Shown here piece by piece: positions 1-8,172 of a stretch of 64,000 nt of DNA (position 1 is its first letter; each line of letters begins with the position of its first letter). The notes under the pieces were generated by a model. That model made no database searches and was not told the DNA's origin. It saw only the letters and a program-made list of their open reading frames with translations. Both the position numbers and the translations under genes were made by a program. This stretch comes from Acinetobacter gandensis (lineage in GTDB: Bacteria; Pseudomonadota; Gammaproteobacteria; Pseudomonadales; Moraxellaceae), in contig NZ_LZDS01000023.1 of the NCBI RefSeq assembly GCF_001678755.1, forward strand, positions 186,001 through 250,000. The letters are read 5' to 3'.

Positions 1-540
1 CGCTCACCAATTTTAGATATCGACTCTAAAATTGCTGAATTACAACGTGGCGAAGGCTTCCCTTCAGCAAACTTTGGTGTGCCTTTAGCAGGCTCGCTCA
101 TTCCATACATCGACAAGCAGCTTGAAAGCGGTCAGTCGAAAGAAGAATGGAAAGGTCAAGTTGAAACCAACAAGATCTTAGGCAATCAACAAATTGTTCC
201 AATTGACGGCCATTGTGTTCGTATTGGTGCAATGCGTTGCCACTCTCAAGCCTTAACGTTGAAATTGAAAAAAGACGTGCCGCTTGATGAAATTGAAGAC
301 ATGTTACGTAATGCGAACCAATGGGCAAAAGTTGTTCCAAACACTCGCGAAGCATCTATGACAGATTTAACACCTGTTGCAGTCACTGGCACATTATCTG
401 TACCAGTAGGTCGTTTACGTAAGCTCAACATGGGTAAAGAATACCTTGGTGCGTTTACTGTAGGTGACCAATTACTTTGGGGTGCTGCTGAACCACTTCG
501 TCGCATGTTACGTATTTTAGTGGAATATAAAAATGCTTAA
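1..540 (+). CDS. asd: Aspartate-semialdehyde dehydrogenase, C-terminal part (cut by window start)
   Basis: Reduces aspartyl-4-phosphate to aspartate semialdehyde, a cytosolic step in lysine, threonine, methionine and diaminopimelate synthesis. The frame is open from base 1, so the gene starts outside the window; about 179 residues remain of a family length near 370. The visible part carries the catalytic-histidine segment [10 protein letters not shown] followed by LKLKKD, and the conserved C-terminal stretch [19 protein letters not shown], as in the E. coli type of Asd. The GTG at 79 lies inside the open frame and is not the real start. A strong terminator follows. Family identity is very secure. 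Confidence 0.97.
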   Translation, partial: RSPILDIDSKIAELQRGEGFPSANFGVPLAGSLIPYIDKQLESGQSKEEWKGQVETNKILGNQQIVPIDGHCVRIGAMRCHSQALTLKLKKDVPLDEIEDMLRNANQWAKVVPNTREASMTDLTPVAVTGTLSVPVGRLRKLNMGKEYLGAFTVGDQLLWGAAEPLRRMLRILVEYKNA

Positions 541-563
541 GCATTTTTAAGCCATTGAATAAG

Positions 564-592
564 AAGCCGATCACAATTGATCGGCTTTTTTA
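564..592 (+). terminator. Intrinsic terminator after asd
   Basis: Ten-base arms (564-573 and 578-587) pair perfectly around the loop CAAT and run into six or more T residues. Confidence 0.9.
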
Positions 593-640
593 TGTAACTA
601 TCGTGTAAGTATTTTACAATTCTCTGACAAGTCGCTAATC

Positions 641-646
641 TATAAT
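641..646 (+). promoter_or_regulatory. Candidate -10 box for the fimV N-terminal gene
   Basis: A perfect TATAAT lies 40 bases before the preferred start at 686. I see no convincing -35 hexamer at 16-18 bp spacing, so this is a partial promoter call. Confidence 0.4.
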
Positions 647-685
647 TTTCGCCATGCGACATAAATGCTCGAGCTAAAGATTAAG

Positions 686-2110
686 ATGACCGTATATAAC
701 AAATTAAAGATCGCCATTTTAGCCGTTATTGCATCTCAGAATATTCATGCGATTTCTATTGATCCTGTTCAAGTTCAATCAGCACCTGGGGAGTTGCTGT
801 ACGCTGAGATTCATTTCCGCCACTCAGACACTTCTGTGCCACTAAACGCCAGTTTAGCCAGTGCGGAGGACTTGCTCAGCATGGGTACAGGTCATCAACC
901 GCCTGGGCATTTGAACTTTTTCACGCGTCGTGATGGCGCAGGTAATGGTGTGATTACCATCACTTCTTCACGCCCAGTCACTGATGCTGAACTCAATTTT
1001 ATTGTCAATATTAAAGAAGGTAATGCATCACGCTTACAAAGTATTAAAACCCCATTAAAACGTAGCCCAACCAATAATGCATCTGCTCAAACCCGAGCAA
1101 ATGAGCGTCCACTGGCCCCTGTGATTATTGTGAATGAAAAAGATATCGCATTAAATCTACCGACCAGTACGCTCTATACAGCAAAACCTGTCATCGCTGC
1201 TGAGCAACCGTTGCTGCTCAGCAAAAAAGCACCGCCAAGCCTGATACAAGCTCCTATCACAACACCCGTTGCGATTGAGTCACCAGTACATGTGCAAAAT
1301 TATGCGATCCCAACACCCAATGCGCCGCATATTCCAGCGCCAACAGCATTAAAAGATTCATCAACGACTCTATCTAGCCAAAATAGCGCTACCGCAAAAA
1401 TAGCGCCACCTGCACCTGCAAACGAGTCAGCCAGCATTTCACAAGACCCTCTAGCCAAAAAATATGCGGATGAAATAGCACAAAAGCGTGCAACAAAACC
1501 CATCGAAAATGCGCCTGTAAAAGCTCAAGCCGCGACACCAACTGCTCAACCCGTTAATACAGGGTCAGCTGCCACACAATATGTCGTGCGAAGCAATGAA
1601 AGTTTATGGGGCATTGCATCACGTATTGCCGCTGAGCAAAATCGTCCTGTGGGCGAAGTCATGAAGCAAATTAAAGCCTCAAATGAACATGCGTTTATTC
1701 AAGGTGATGTCAATCGTCTGCGTCGTGGCGCTGCACTCAATATTACTAGTGGAAAACCTCAAAAAGAGCCGACGAAAGTGTCTGCAGCGGAACTGGCAAA
1801 AACACCATCTAGCCAGTCAGGCAAAGCAAAATATCGCTTAAACCAAGCAGAAATGAGCTTAGTGGCTGAGAAATCACAAGATTCAGCTCCAGCTTCTGCA
1901 AACAATTCATCAGAAAAAAACAAAACTTCGAAAGAGTTGTCATTAAAAGTTATGACATCACGGGAAAAAACCGTTAAATTACAGAGAAACGTAACTCAAT
2001 TAGAATTGGCACTAAATCAAAAGGATCATAGAATTCAACTATTAAATGCGCGTCTTGCACAACTGCAACAACAGTTGAAAGCACAACAAGCAGATAAAAG
2101 AAGCCAATAG
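686..2110 (+). CDS. fimV: FimV/HubP-like protein, periplasmic half (FimV N-terminal domain + LysM)
   Basis: FimV proteins are polar landmarks needed for type IV pilus assembly and twitching. From ATG 686 the protein has a signal peptide (about residues 1-23, cleaved near IHA), then the FimV N-terminal domain (about 24-120). A long Pro/Ala/Thr-rich linker leads to a LysM-like peptidoglycan-binding domain near 298-350 (YVVRSNESLWGIA). A coiled coil near 425-470 ends the chain. An alternative ATG at 665 adds seven residues, but 686 places the signal peptide at the N terminus. The usual transmembrane helix and cytoplasmic TPR part are missing here; they are encoded by the next gene, 73 bases downstream. 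Confidence 0.85.
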   Translation: MTVYNKLKIAILAVIASQNIHAISIDPVQVQSAPGELLYAEIHFRHSDTSVPLNASLASAEDLLSMGTGHQPPGHLNFFTRRDGAGNGVITITSSRPVTDAELNFIVNIKEGNASRLQSIKTPLKRSPTNNASAQTRANERPLAPVIIVNEKDIALNLPTSTLYTAKPVIAAEQPLLLSKKAPPSLIQAPITTPVAIESPVHVQNYAIPTPNAPHIPAPTALKDSSTTLSSQNSATAKIAPPAPANESASISQDPLAKKYADEIAQKRATKPIENAPVKAQAATPTAQPVNTGSAATQYVVRSNESLWGIASRIAAEQNRPVGEVMKQIKASNEHAFIQGDVNRLRRGAALNITSGKPQKEPTKVSAAELAKTPSSQSGKAKYRLNQAEMSLVAEKSQDSAPASANNSSEKNKTSKELSLKVMTSREKTVKLQRNVTQLELALNQKDHRIQLLNARLAQLQQQLKAQQADKRSQ

Positions 2111-2183
2111 CTAATACGTTACAAATGATGATTTTATAGGGATGAGTGCAACCTTTATCACTCTATCTCCAAGGGGTTAAAAC

Positions 2184-3494
2184 ATGCTGATTTATGTGAT
2201 TCCATTAGTGATCTTAGTGATCGTTTTGGTAATATTGAACAAACGCCAAAAAGACCAAGAATCAGATAAAGCGACAAAGCCAGTAAAGGCAAAGAAAACT
2301 GGCACTTCAGCAAAAGCTGCCCCAAAGAAAACCCATGCTGTCGATAATACTGTTATCGAAAAGAAAAAAATGACAGAGCTTACTGCTGATACACGCAGTA
2401 AGATTGAAAAGCTCATTGCTGAGCGTAATTTCTTTTCAGCAGAAGCACAAATCAACCAATCGCTCAAAAAAGACAATTCGCAGCATGAATTGTATTTATA
2501 TCTTTTAGACATTCATATTTTACAAAAAGATGAATTTGCGATCAGTCAATTACTCAGCCACATCCGTTCATTAGAATTAGATGACATTCTTGAACAAGCG
2601 GAAGTAAAAAAAGCTGAGTACGAATGCAATAAAGAGCAAAAAGACGACAGTATTAATTTTGTATCACCTGTAGTTGAAGAGACAACGCCGTCTACTAGCG
2701 CAAAAAATACGGCTGATTTTGATGCATTGATGGAGACGACAACAGCTCCTGCAGCAGAAAGCAAGGTTGAAGAAATTAAGCCACTTGATTTCAATTTCAG
2801 TTCAGCTCCAAAAGTTCAATCTGAAGTGGTTGAGAAACCGACTCAGGTAGAAGATATTAAGCCTTTAGAGTTTGAATCATTCACCACTCAAGACAAGCCA
2901 GTTATTACTGAGACAGCACCATTAATAACACCAACAGAAACTGCAGTTGATGAAATCAAACCGCTTGATTTCAATATGGACTTTGCACCATCAACTTCGT
3001 CAACAACTCAGCCTGTTGAAGCACTTAATGCGACTCAAGATAAAATTGAACCACTTGATTTCTCTTTCACCACAGATGTACCAAAAACTGAAGAAGCTAA
3101 AGTTGAAGAACCGACATTAAGTTTTGATTTAACGGATTTTGACACAGCAAAGCAGGAAGAACAGCCTGCAACTGCATTAGACTTCAAACTTGATACTATT
3201 CCATCAGTTGAAGATAAGCCTGCAGTAGCACCTTCTACAGGCCTAAGTTTTGATATTAGTGGTGTAAGTGCACCAGTTGTTGCATCTACAACTGATCATA
3301 ATGATCCGCTGGTACAATCATTCCCTGAGTTGCTTGAAGTCAATGAAGCACAACTCAATATTGAACTTGCAGAGCAATATGTGAAATTAGGTGCTTACCA
3401 AGCTGCTCGTGATGTATTGGCAGAGAAAGAAGCTGAGTTTTCAACTGAACAACGCCAACAGGCAGAACAGTTACTGAATCAGATCGCATCTTAA
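2184..3494 (+). CDS. FimV/HubP-like protein, membrane-anchored cytoplasmic half
   Basis: Complements the upstream gene: it opens directly with one hydrophobic helix (residues 1-18, MLIYVIPLVILVIVLVIL), followed by a basic stretch, a helical segment around 55-140, and a long acidic Pro/Thr-rich region. The C terminus (about 390-436, beginning LNIELAEQYVKLGAYQAARD) is the conserved FimV C-terminal TPR-like domain. The linker repeats a short IKPLDF-type motif four times. A Shine-Dalgarno AAGGGG (2171-2176) precedes the ATG, so this is a separately translated gene and not a frameshift remnant. Expected topology is a short periplasmic tip with a large cytoplasmic part. It probably works with the preceding gene product. 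Confidence 0.82.
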   Translation: MLIYVIPLVILVIVLVILNKRQKDQESDKATKPVKAKKTGTSAKAAPKKTHAVDNTVIEKKKMTELTADTRSKIEKLIAERNFFSAEAQINQSLKKDNSQHELYLYLLDIHILQKDEFAISQLLSHIRSLELDDILEQAEVKKAEYECNKEQKDDSINFVSPVVEETTPSTSAKNTADFDALMETTTAPAAESKVEEIKPLDFNFSSAPKVQSEVVEKPTQVEDIKPLEFESFTTQDKPVITETAPLITPTETAVDEIKPLDFNMDFAPSTSSTTQPVEALNATQDKIEPLDFSFTTDVPKTEEAKVEEPTLSFDLTDFDTAKQEEQPATALDFKLDTIPSVEDKPAVAPSTGLSFDISGVSAPVVASTTDHNDPLVQSFPELLEVNEAQLNIELAEQYVKLGAYQAARDVLAEKEAEFSTEQRQQAEQLLNQIAS

Positions 3495-3512
3495 GCAAAA
3501 GCCATTTAAAAT

Positions 3513-3540
3513 AAAGCAGTCTTCCATGACTGCTTTTTTT
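3513..3540 (+). terminator. Intrinsic terminator after the fimV pair
   Basis: Nine-base perfect arms (3513-3521, 3528-3536) end in a run of eight T residues. The run abuts the start codon of the asparaginase gene at 3541. Confidence 0.85.
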
Positions 3541-4506
3541 ATGATGAAAAAAATAGCTCTAATTTATATGGGTGGTACTTTTGGCTGTGTGGGTGAGCCG
3601 CTCAGCCCGATGCCTGCTGATGACTTTATTCCAAAACTCAAACATGTCCTACCCTTGCATCTTGATATTGAATGTTTTGTCGCATCCATCATACGGGATA
3701 GCAGTGCTTGCACTGCACCTGATTGGCTTACTCTCATCCATCAAATACAGCAACTTCAGTTACAACAATTCCAACATTTTGTCGTCATTCATGGTACTGA
3801 CACTTTAAGTTACGCAAGTGCTGTATTGGCCCATTTTATAGGTCAATCTGCACATGTGGTCCTCACAGGCAGTCAGTATCCACTCTTTACTGTTTCAGGC
3901 GATAATACCCGCGAATTTACCGATGCAATTGATAATCTAAATTTTGCATTGGAATCTGTTCATACATCATCTGTGGGTGTGTATTTAGCATTTCACCATC
4001 ATTTATATCATGCGCGATCAGCCTTAAAGGTACACACAACTGAACTGAAAGCCTTTGATGGCATAGATGCATCATTGCCAATTTCTTCAACTGATGCAGC
4101 TGTGATCATCAACGAACATATGCTAGAAAAGGCCGAAGCATTTAGCTGTGTCAGCTATATGTGGCAACCCATTGCTCCTGCATTGCAAGTCGCAAATTTA
4201 AAAGCATTTTTACAACAACCGCCCGACGCCTTAATTTTGCAAGGTTTTGGTACAGGCAATATTTCAATTAATGCTGAACTTTTAGACTTATTCAAATCAC
4301 TACAAAACAAAGGTTGCGCCATTCTACTCAGTACACAAGTGATTTTTGGCAGAATTGATCAACGCTATGCAATAAGCGAATGGGTACAACAAAGTGGGCT
4401 CTTGGTGAGTAATTGCTATGGGCATGCAGATCTTTATGCCAAATGCTTAAAAATGTATTTACAATACGACAGCGCAGCAGAATGGTCAGCGCATTGGAAT
4501 GACTAA
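3541..4506 (+). CDS. L-asparaginase family protein
   Basis: Likely hydrolyses asparagine to aspartate and ammonia. The N-terminal nucleophile motif reads MGGTFG (usual form TGGTIG, so the catalytic Thr is present) and the second conserved motif is HGTDTLSYAS. GSGNI-like and DNxR segments (GFGTGNIS, GDNTREF) are also present. At about 322 residues it matches the family; no signal peptide, so cytoplasmic. ATG 3541 or 3544 follows the fimV terminator directly and no Shine-Dalgarno is visible; the ATG at 3526 lies in the terminator hairpin and is unlikely. Type I versus type II or a glutaminase activity cannot be decided here. truA follows 17 bases later. Confidence 0.85.
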   Translation: MMKKIALIYMGGTFGCVGEPLSPMPADDFIPKLKHVLPLHLDIECFVASIIRDSSACTAPDWLTLIHQIQQLQLQQFQHFVVIHGTDTLSYASAVLAHFIGQSAHVVLTGSQYPLFTVSGDNTREFTDAIDNLNFALESVHTSSVGVYLAFHHHLYHARSALKVHTTELKAFDGIDASLPISSTDAAVIINEHMLEKAEAFSCVSYMWQPIAPALQVANLKAFLQQPPDALILQGFGTGNISINAELLDLFKSLQNKGCAILLSTQVIFGRIDQRYAISEWVQQSGLLVSNCYGHADLYAKCLKMYLQYDSAAEWSAHWND

Positions 4507-4523
4507 GGTAATTTGAGGTAACT

Positions 4524-5321
4524 ATGCAACGTTTTGCAATTGGGATTGAGTTTTGTGGCATGCAGTATAAAGGCTGGCAAACTCAGCAACCGGGTGTACC
4601 AAGCGTGCAAGAAACCATTGAAACTGTCTTAAGTAAAGTTGCCAATGAACCGATTATGCTGCATGGCGCGGGTCGTACCGATGCAGGCGTACATGCCACC
4701 AATATGGTTGCGCATTTTGATACGAATGCGATTCGTCCTATTCGTGGCTGGCTCATGGGCAGTAATAGCCAACTGCCGAAAGACATCTCAATCCAATGGA
4801 TTAAAGAGATGGATCACGAATTTCATGCGCGCTTCAAAGCGCAAGCACGACGTTATCGCTATGTGGTCTATAACAATCCCCAGCGCCCAGCCTTATTGCA
4901 TAAACAAGTGACGCATGTATATGCCCAACTTGATGTTGCCAAAATGCAGCAAGCAGCAACAAAGTTTGAAGGCACACATAATTTTGAAAGCTTTCGTGCC
5001 GCTGCCTGTCAATCCAATCAGCCAGTGCGCCATGTACGTCACTGCCGCCTCATTCAACATGGCTGCTATTTAGTGCTTGATATTCAAGCTGATGGATTTT
5101 TACACCATATGGTTCGCAACATCATGGGCTGCCTCCTTGAAGTCGGTCAGGGCATGTATGAGGTTGACCATATTGACGCGATTTTTGCCGCAGAAGACCG
5201 TAAAGCAGCAGGCGTGACTGCGCCACCAGATGGTTTATATTTCATTCACGCAGACTATCCTGCACAGTTTGAATTACCTAAAGTTCCACTAGGGCCACAT
5301 TGGTTAAATATGCCTGAGTAA
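4524..5321 (+). CDS. truA: tRNA pseudouridine(38-40) synthase TruA
   Basis: Converts uridines 38-40 in the tRNA anticodon arm to pseudouridine. The catalytic motif GAGRTDAGVHA carries the essential Asp, and the N terminus (FCGMQYKGWQTQQ) and the segment HHMVRNIMG are typical. Length 265 aa is normal. The start has a good upstream GAGG. It is 17 bases behind the asparaginase gene and may be co-transcribed. In many gamma-proteobacteria truA also follows fimV, which supports the assignment. Confidence 0.97.
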   Translation: MQRFAIGIEFCGMQYKGWQTQQPGVPSVQETIETVLSKVANEPIMLHGAGRTDAGVHATNMVAHFDTNAIRPIRGWLMGSNSQLPKDISIQWIKEMDHEFHARFKAQARRYRYVVYNNPQRPALLHKQVTHVYAQLDVAKMQQAATKFEGTHNFESFRAAACQSNQPVRHVRHCRLIQHGCYLVLDIQADGFLHHMVRNIMGCLLEVGQGMYEVDHIDAIFAAEDRKAAGVTAPPDGLYFIHADYPAQFELPKVPLGPHWLNMPE

Positions 5322-5455
5322 AAAATCCCTCCCAGCGTCACTTTTATAAAGGGAGGAGCAATCCTTCATCTTAAACTTGGGTTTAGAAAGCCCCTATTTG
5401 AAAATAAGAGGCACTCTCCTCCTTTATTAAAGGAGGGATTGGGGGAGGATTTTAT
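5322..5455. repeat. Palindromic intergenic repeat element (about 134 bp)
   Basis: The spacer between convergent truA and the AraC-type gene starts with AAAATCCCTCCC and ends with GGGGGAGGATTTT, an imperfect inverted repeat. A perfect internal palindrome CCTCCTTTATTAAAGGAGG lies at about 5418-5436. It looks like a small repeat or MITE-like unit. Copy number elsewhere in the genome is unknown. Confidence 0.5.
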
Positions 5456-5467
5456 CGAAGAATAACC

Positions 5468-6475
5468 TTAACGCTGCTTACGCTTACGATATTCCACAGG
5501 CGTTTCATTGGTCCAGCGTTTAAACGCGCGGTAGAACGTACTCGGCTCAGAAAAGCCGGTTAAATAGACAATGCGTTCAACACTTTCATTGGTATTCGCC
5601 AACAGTTTTTTCGCTAAACGACAGCGATAATCTGACAAGATTTGCTGGAAGCTGGTATTGGCTTCAGACAACTGAGTACGTAAGCGACGTGGTGTAATAT
5701 TCAACTGAGCAGCGACTGTTTCTAGCGTTGTTTCCCCACTTTCAAGAGTTGAACCAATAGCACGTCGAACTTCACCCACCAAGTCATAGCGCGCCAATTC
5801 CTGCAATTTTTCAATCGCCAATTGTTCATGTAATTGTAATAGCTCAGGTTCTGCCTGCCACAACTGATATTCCAAAATGGCAGGATCAAAATACAGACGC
5901 GTTTCTTTCTGCCCTAGACTAACTGGGCATTCATAAATACGGAAATATTCATCATCCGATGCACCCTGACTAAAATTAAAGTCAATATAAATCGGTTGAA
6001 AACGCCCTTCTGTAATGAACTTAAAAAAACGTAAAACGCCAGATAAAGCGCATTCAGAAAAATGGCGATTGACAATGTTTTCTGCCCATGGCTGTTCACC
6101 ATTGGTCAAATAACAACGGTCATCTTCAATGACTAATTTGGCATGAAAAGCATCGCTAATTAGACGTTGATAAGCCAAAGCACGCTTAAGCCCTTCACCA
6201 AAATTTTCAGATGAAATAAACAGGTGCTCAATCACTTGTCCGCGATATAAAGGCAAATGTTCACCGAGATGCAATCCGATGTCAGGATCCTTACTGACTT
6301 CTTCTGCAGCCACCCAAAAGGCAAATTGCGCGTTGAGCGGGGTACGGTCATTGGTTTCGACCTGATTTAAAGCGACACCCGCTTTTGTTAAAATTTCTTC
6401 TGTTGGTAATCCTGCACGACGAATCGCTTGATACCCCAAACGCAGTACAACAGATGCATCAGTTAGCTGACCCAC
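5468..6475 (-). CDS. AraC-family transcriptional regulator (Arabinose_bd-type N-terminal domain)
   Basis: 335 residues, usual for this AraC subgroup. The N-terminal ~190 residues match the ligand/oligomerisation domain often called Arabinose_bd (for example LGLHLGE-like GLHLGEHLP). The last ~90 residues hold the double helix-turn-helix, with LETVAAQLNITPRRLRTQL as the first helix pair and TGFSEPSTFYRAFKRW as the AraC signature. Translation probably starts at GTG 6475 behind AAGG. The neighbouring infA and truA are housekeeping, so the context does not reveal the target. Effector unknown. Confidence 0.85.
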   Translation of the reverse strand: MGQLTDASVVLRLGYQAIRRAGLPTEEILTKAGVALNQVETNDRTPLNAQFAFWVAAEEVSKDPDIGLHLGEHLPLYRGQVIEHLFISSENFGEGLKRALAYQRLISDAFHAKLVIEDDRCYLTNGEQPWAENIVNRHFSECALSGVLRFFKFITEGRFQPIYIDFNFSQGASDDEYFRIYECPVSLGQKETRLYFDPAILEYQLWQAEPELLQLHEQLAIEKLQELARYDLVGEVRRAIGSTLESGETTLETVAAQLNITPRRLRTQLSEANTSFQQILSDYRCRLAKKLLANTNESVERIVYLTGFSEPSTFYRAFKRWTNETPVEYRKRKQR

Positions 6476-6643
6476 TCCAGAACCTTCCTTGTATGTACTT
6501 CATTTATACCTAAAAAGATTGAATTTAGATTAACTGCGATTGACCAAACTGACAACAGTTAGCTGATCTTTTTTGTAGAAAATATTTAACTGATTTGTTC
6601 GCTTATTTAACTGACAGTCGATCACTGCAAAACCTGTAATGGC

Positions 6644-6672
6644 TTGTATTTCGCAAAAGAATTGACTATAAT
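6644..6672 (+). promoter_or_regulatory. Sigma70-type promoter of infA
   Basis: TTGTAT (6644-6649), a 17-bp spacer and a perfect TATAAT (6667-6672) lie 35 bases before the infA start. Confidence 0.65.
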
Positions 6673-6706
6673 TTGCGCCTTTCCAATTTATTCTTTTAGG
6701 TAGGCT

Positions 6707-6928
6707 ATGGCCAATAAAGAGGAACTCATCGAGTTCGAAGGCGTTGTCACCGAGACGCTTCCTAATACTATGTTCCGTGTACGTTTAGAAAACGGTCATG
6801 AAGTGATTGCTCACATCTCTGGTAAAATGCGTAAACATTACATCCGTATTTTGACTGGCGATAGTGTTAAAGTAGAAATGACTCCTTATGATTTATCTAA
6901 GGGTCGTATCACTTATCGTGCACGCTAA
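6707..6928 (+). CDS. infA: Translation initiation factor IF-1
   Basis: Binds the A site of the 30S subunit during initiation, working with IF-2 and IF-3. The 73-residue S1/OB-fold protein is collinear with the whole family, with hallmark segments [16 protein letters not shown] and [10 protein letters not shown] and the ending [10 protein letters not shown] good promoter lies upstream and a strong terminator downstream, so it is monocistronic. Confidence 0.98.
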   Translation: MANKEELIEFEGVVTETLPNTMFRVRLENGHEVIAHISGKMRKHYIRILTGDSVKVEMTPYDLSKGRITYRAR

Positions 6929-6942
6929 GTTTTAGCGAAAGC

Positions 6943-6972
6943 AAAAAAGCCACTGAAAATAGTGGCTTTTTT
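6943..6972 (+). terminator. Intrinsic terminator after infA
   Basis: Twelve-base perfect arms (6943-6954, 6961-6972) rich in A/T at the base, with GCCACT at the core and a T run. Confidence 0.9.
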
Positions 6973-7124
6973 AATGTCTGCACAATCAATTCTAAAAGAT
7001 CAAAACTTTAAAATTTGACTATTTATTCAGCTTAATCCCACTCATCCTATGGAATTACACGTGGTAACAATTACTTTAATTTCATCCAGATGCAATAACA
7101 CAAACAATAATGAAGAACTTTATC

Positions 7125-7519
7125 ATGTAAAAATATTTTGCATTTATATAGCACTGCCGCTGACAACTTGTGCAACAATGAAGCAAGAAAAATTAGATCA
7201 ATCCCTACAACAATATATTGGACAGTCTGTCATACAAGTACAACAGCAACTCAATTTAACCCAAATGGGTTATCGTCAGGCAGCAGCAACCGTGCAAACT
7301 AAAAATACACTCACTTATACCATCTTGCATAATATGTATGGTTTTATCATATGCATGTTCCTATTGATACGCCCAATATCGGCACAAGCGTGACAATGGG
7401 AGCTGCCATACCTCCCCCCATCTAAAAGCAATCTCAGCGTTGAAATGAAATGCCAAATTCAATTTAAATTAGAAAATAATGTCGTACAGTCTGTACATTA
7501 CATTGGAAAGGCATGTTGA
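7125..7519 (+). pseudogene. Decayed copy of the downstream lipoprotein gene
   Basis: Pieces of this stretch match the intact lipoprotein at 7644-8078 in order. YIGQSV..QLNLTQMGY aligns with FIGKSS..QLNLSQLGY. A second piece, PNIGTSVTMGAAIP in another frame, aligns with the AMGIGSGAAVPIP region. The end VEMKCQIQFKLENNV and final GKAC align with VELSCLIEFKLKNNI and GRTC. The frame shifts once between about 7330 and 7365 and back near 7420 beside a C run. The probable ancestral ATG at 7125 is followed at once by TAA. An open frame spans 7049-7393, but the conserved gene would need three repairs. Confidence 0.75.
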
Positions 7520-7643
7520 TTTCTTGCAATATGCTTTGATATGAGTGTGGTCTAATAGCGTTGCCATATATCAAATTCATACACTTATTACGCTCACAAC
7601 GGATTAAACTAAGAATTATTGTTGTTTCGTGAGGCTGTATTCC

Positions 7644-8078
7644 ATGAAATTAAGCATGATTTTTCCTTTAGGTTTTTTGCATCTTCACTTTGGTTCCGTA
7701 GCTATCTGCAGCGCCATTCTGTTGTCAGCTTGTGCAGCGACATCAACAGTGCCAAGTTACGAGCGACATCGCTATTTAGAGTCATTTATTGGAAAGTCCA
7801 GTGAGACGATCCGTACTCAACTCAATTTAAGCCAATTAGGCTATCAAAATATCAGCCCCGCCGAATTACATCCAGATCGTTTGAGTTACCGAGTAGCACG
7901 ACCTGTTAGTATTCCCCTCCCCATGGCGGACAATCCTGCTATGGGCATAGGCAGTGGTGCAGCTGTACCTATTCCGAGTGGCACGCATAGTTATGATGTC
8001 GAGCTAAGTTGCTTAATTGAATTCAAACTGAAAAATAATATTGCGACCGATGTGCAATTCACTGGGCGAACTTGCTAA
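7644..8078 (+). CDS. Small lipoprotein, unknown function
   Basis: About 144 residues with a signal peptide and lipobox LSAC (cysteine near residue 31), so a predicted outer- or inner-membrane lipoprotein. The mature part has a Gly/Pro-rich centre and a C-terminal VELSCLIEFKL segment with two cysteines (SC and RTC) that may pair. ATG 7644 has GAGG nine bases upstream; GTG 7629 would add five residues before the signal peptide. A related but broken copy lies just upstream, so the pair arose by tandem duplication. I do not recognise a named family. Confidence 0.75.
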   Translation: MKLSMIFPLGFLHLHFGSVAICSAILLSACAATSTVPSYERHRYLESFIGKSSETIRTQLNLSQLGYQNISPAELHPDRLSYRVARPVSIPLPMADNPAMGIGSGAAVPIPSGTHSYDVELSCLIEFKLKNNIATDVQFTGRTC

Positions 8079-8128
8079 TTTAGTAGTAACTCTGCATATA
8101 TTGCTATCCGGCATTTTTTCCAAAACAT

Positions 8129-8157
8129 AAAAAACGCAGCGTTAAGCTGCGTTTTTT
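8129..8157 (-). terminator. Bidirectional terminator between the lipoprotein gene and leuB
   Basis: AAAACGCAGC (8131-8140) pairs with GCTGCGTTTT (8146-8155). A and T runs flank both sides, so it can serve both convergent genes. Confidence 0.85.
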
Positions 8158-8172
8158 CAATTCAATGAAAAC

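Noticed and set aside
2108..2184. FimV split as a frameshift or nonsense pseudogene
   Set aside because: The second part has its own Shine-Dalgarno and begins precisely with a membrane helix; both parts are intact and well preserved.
7049..7393. Open frame of 114 codons taken as an intact gene
   Set aside because: Its conserved block continues in another frame and then back, matching the downstream lipoprotein; it is better read as part of a pseudogene.
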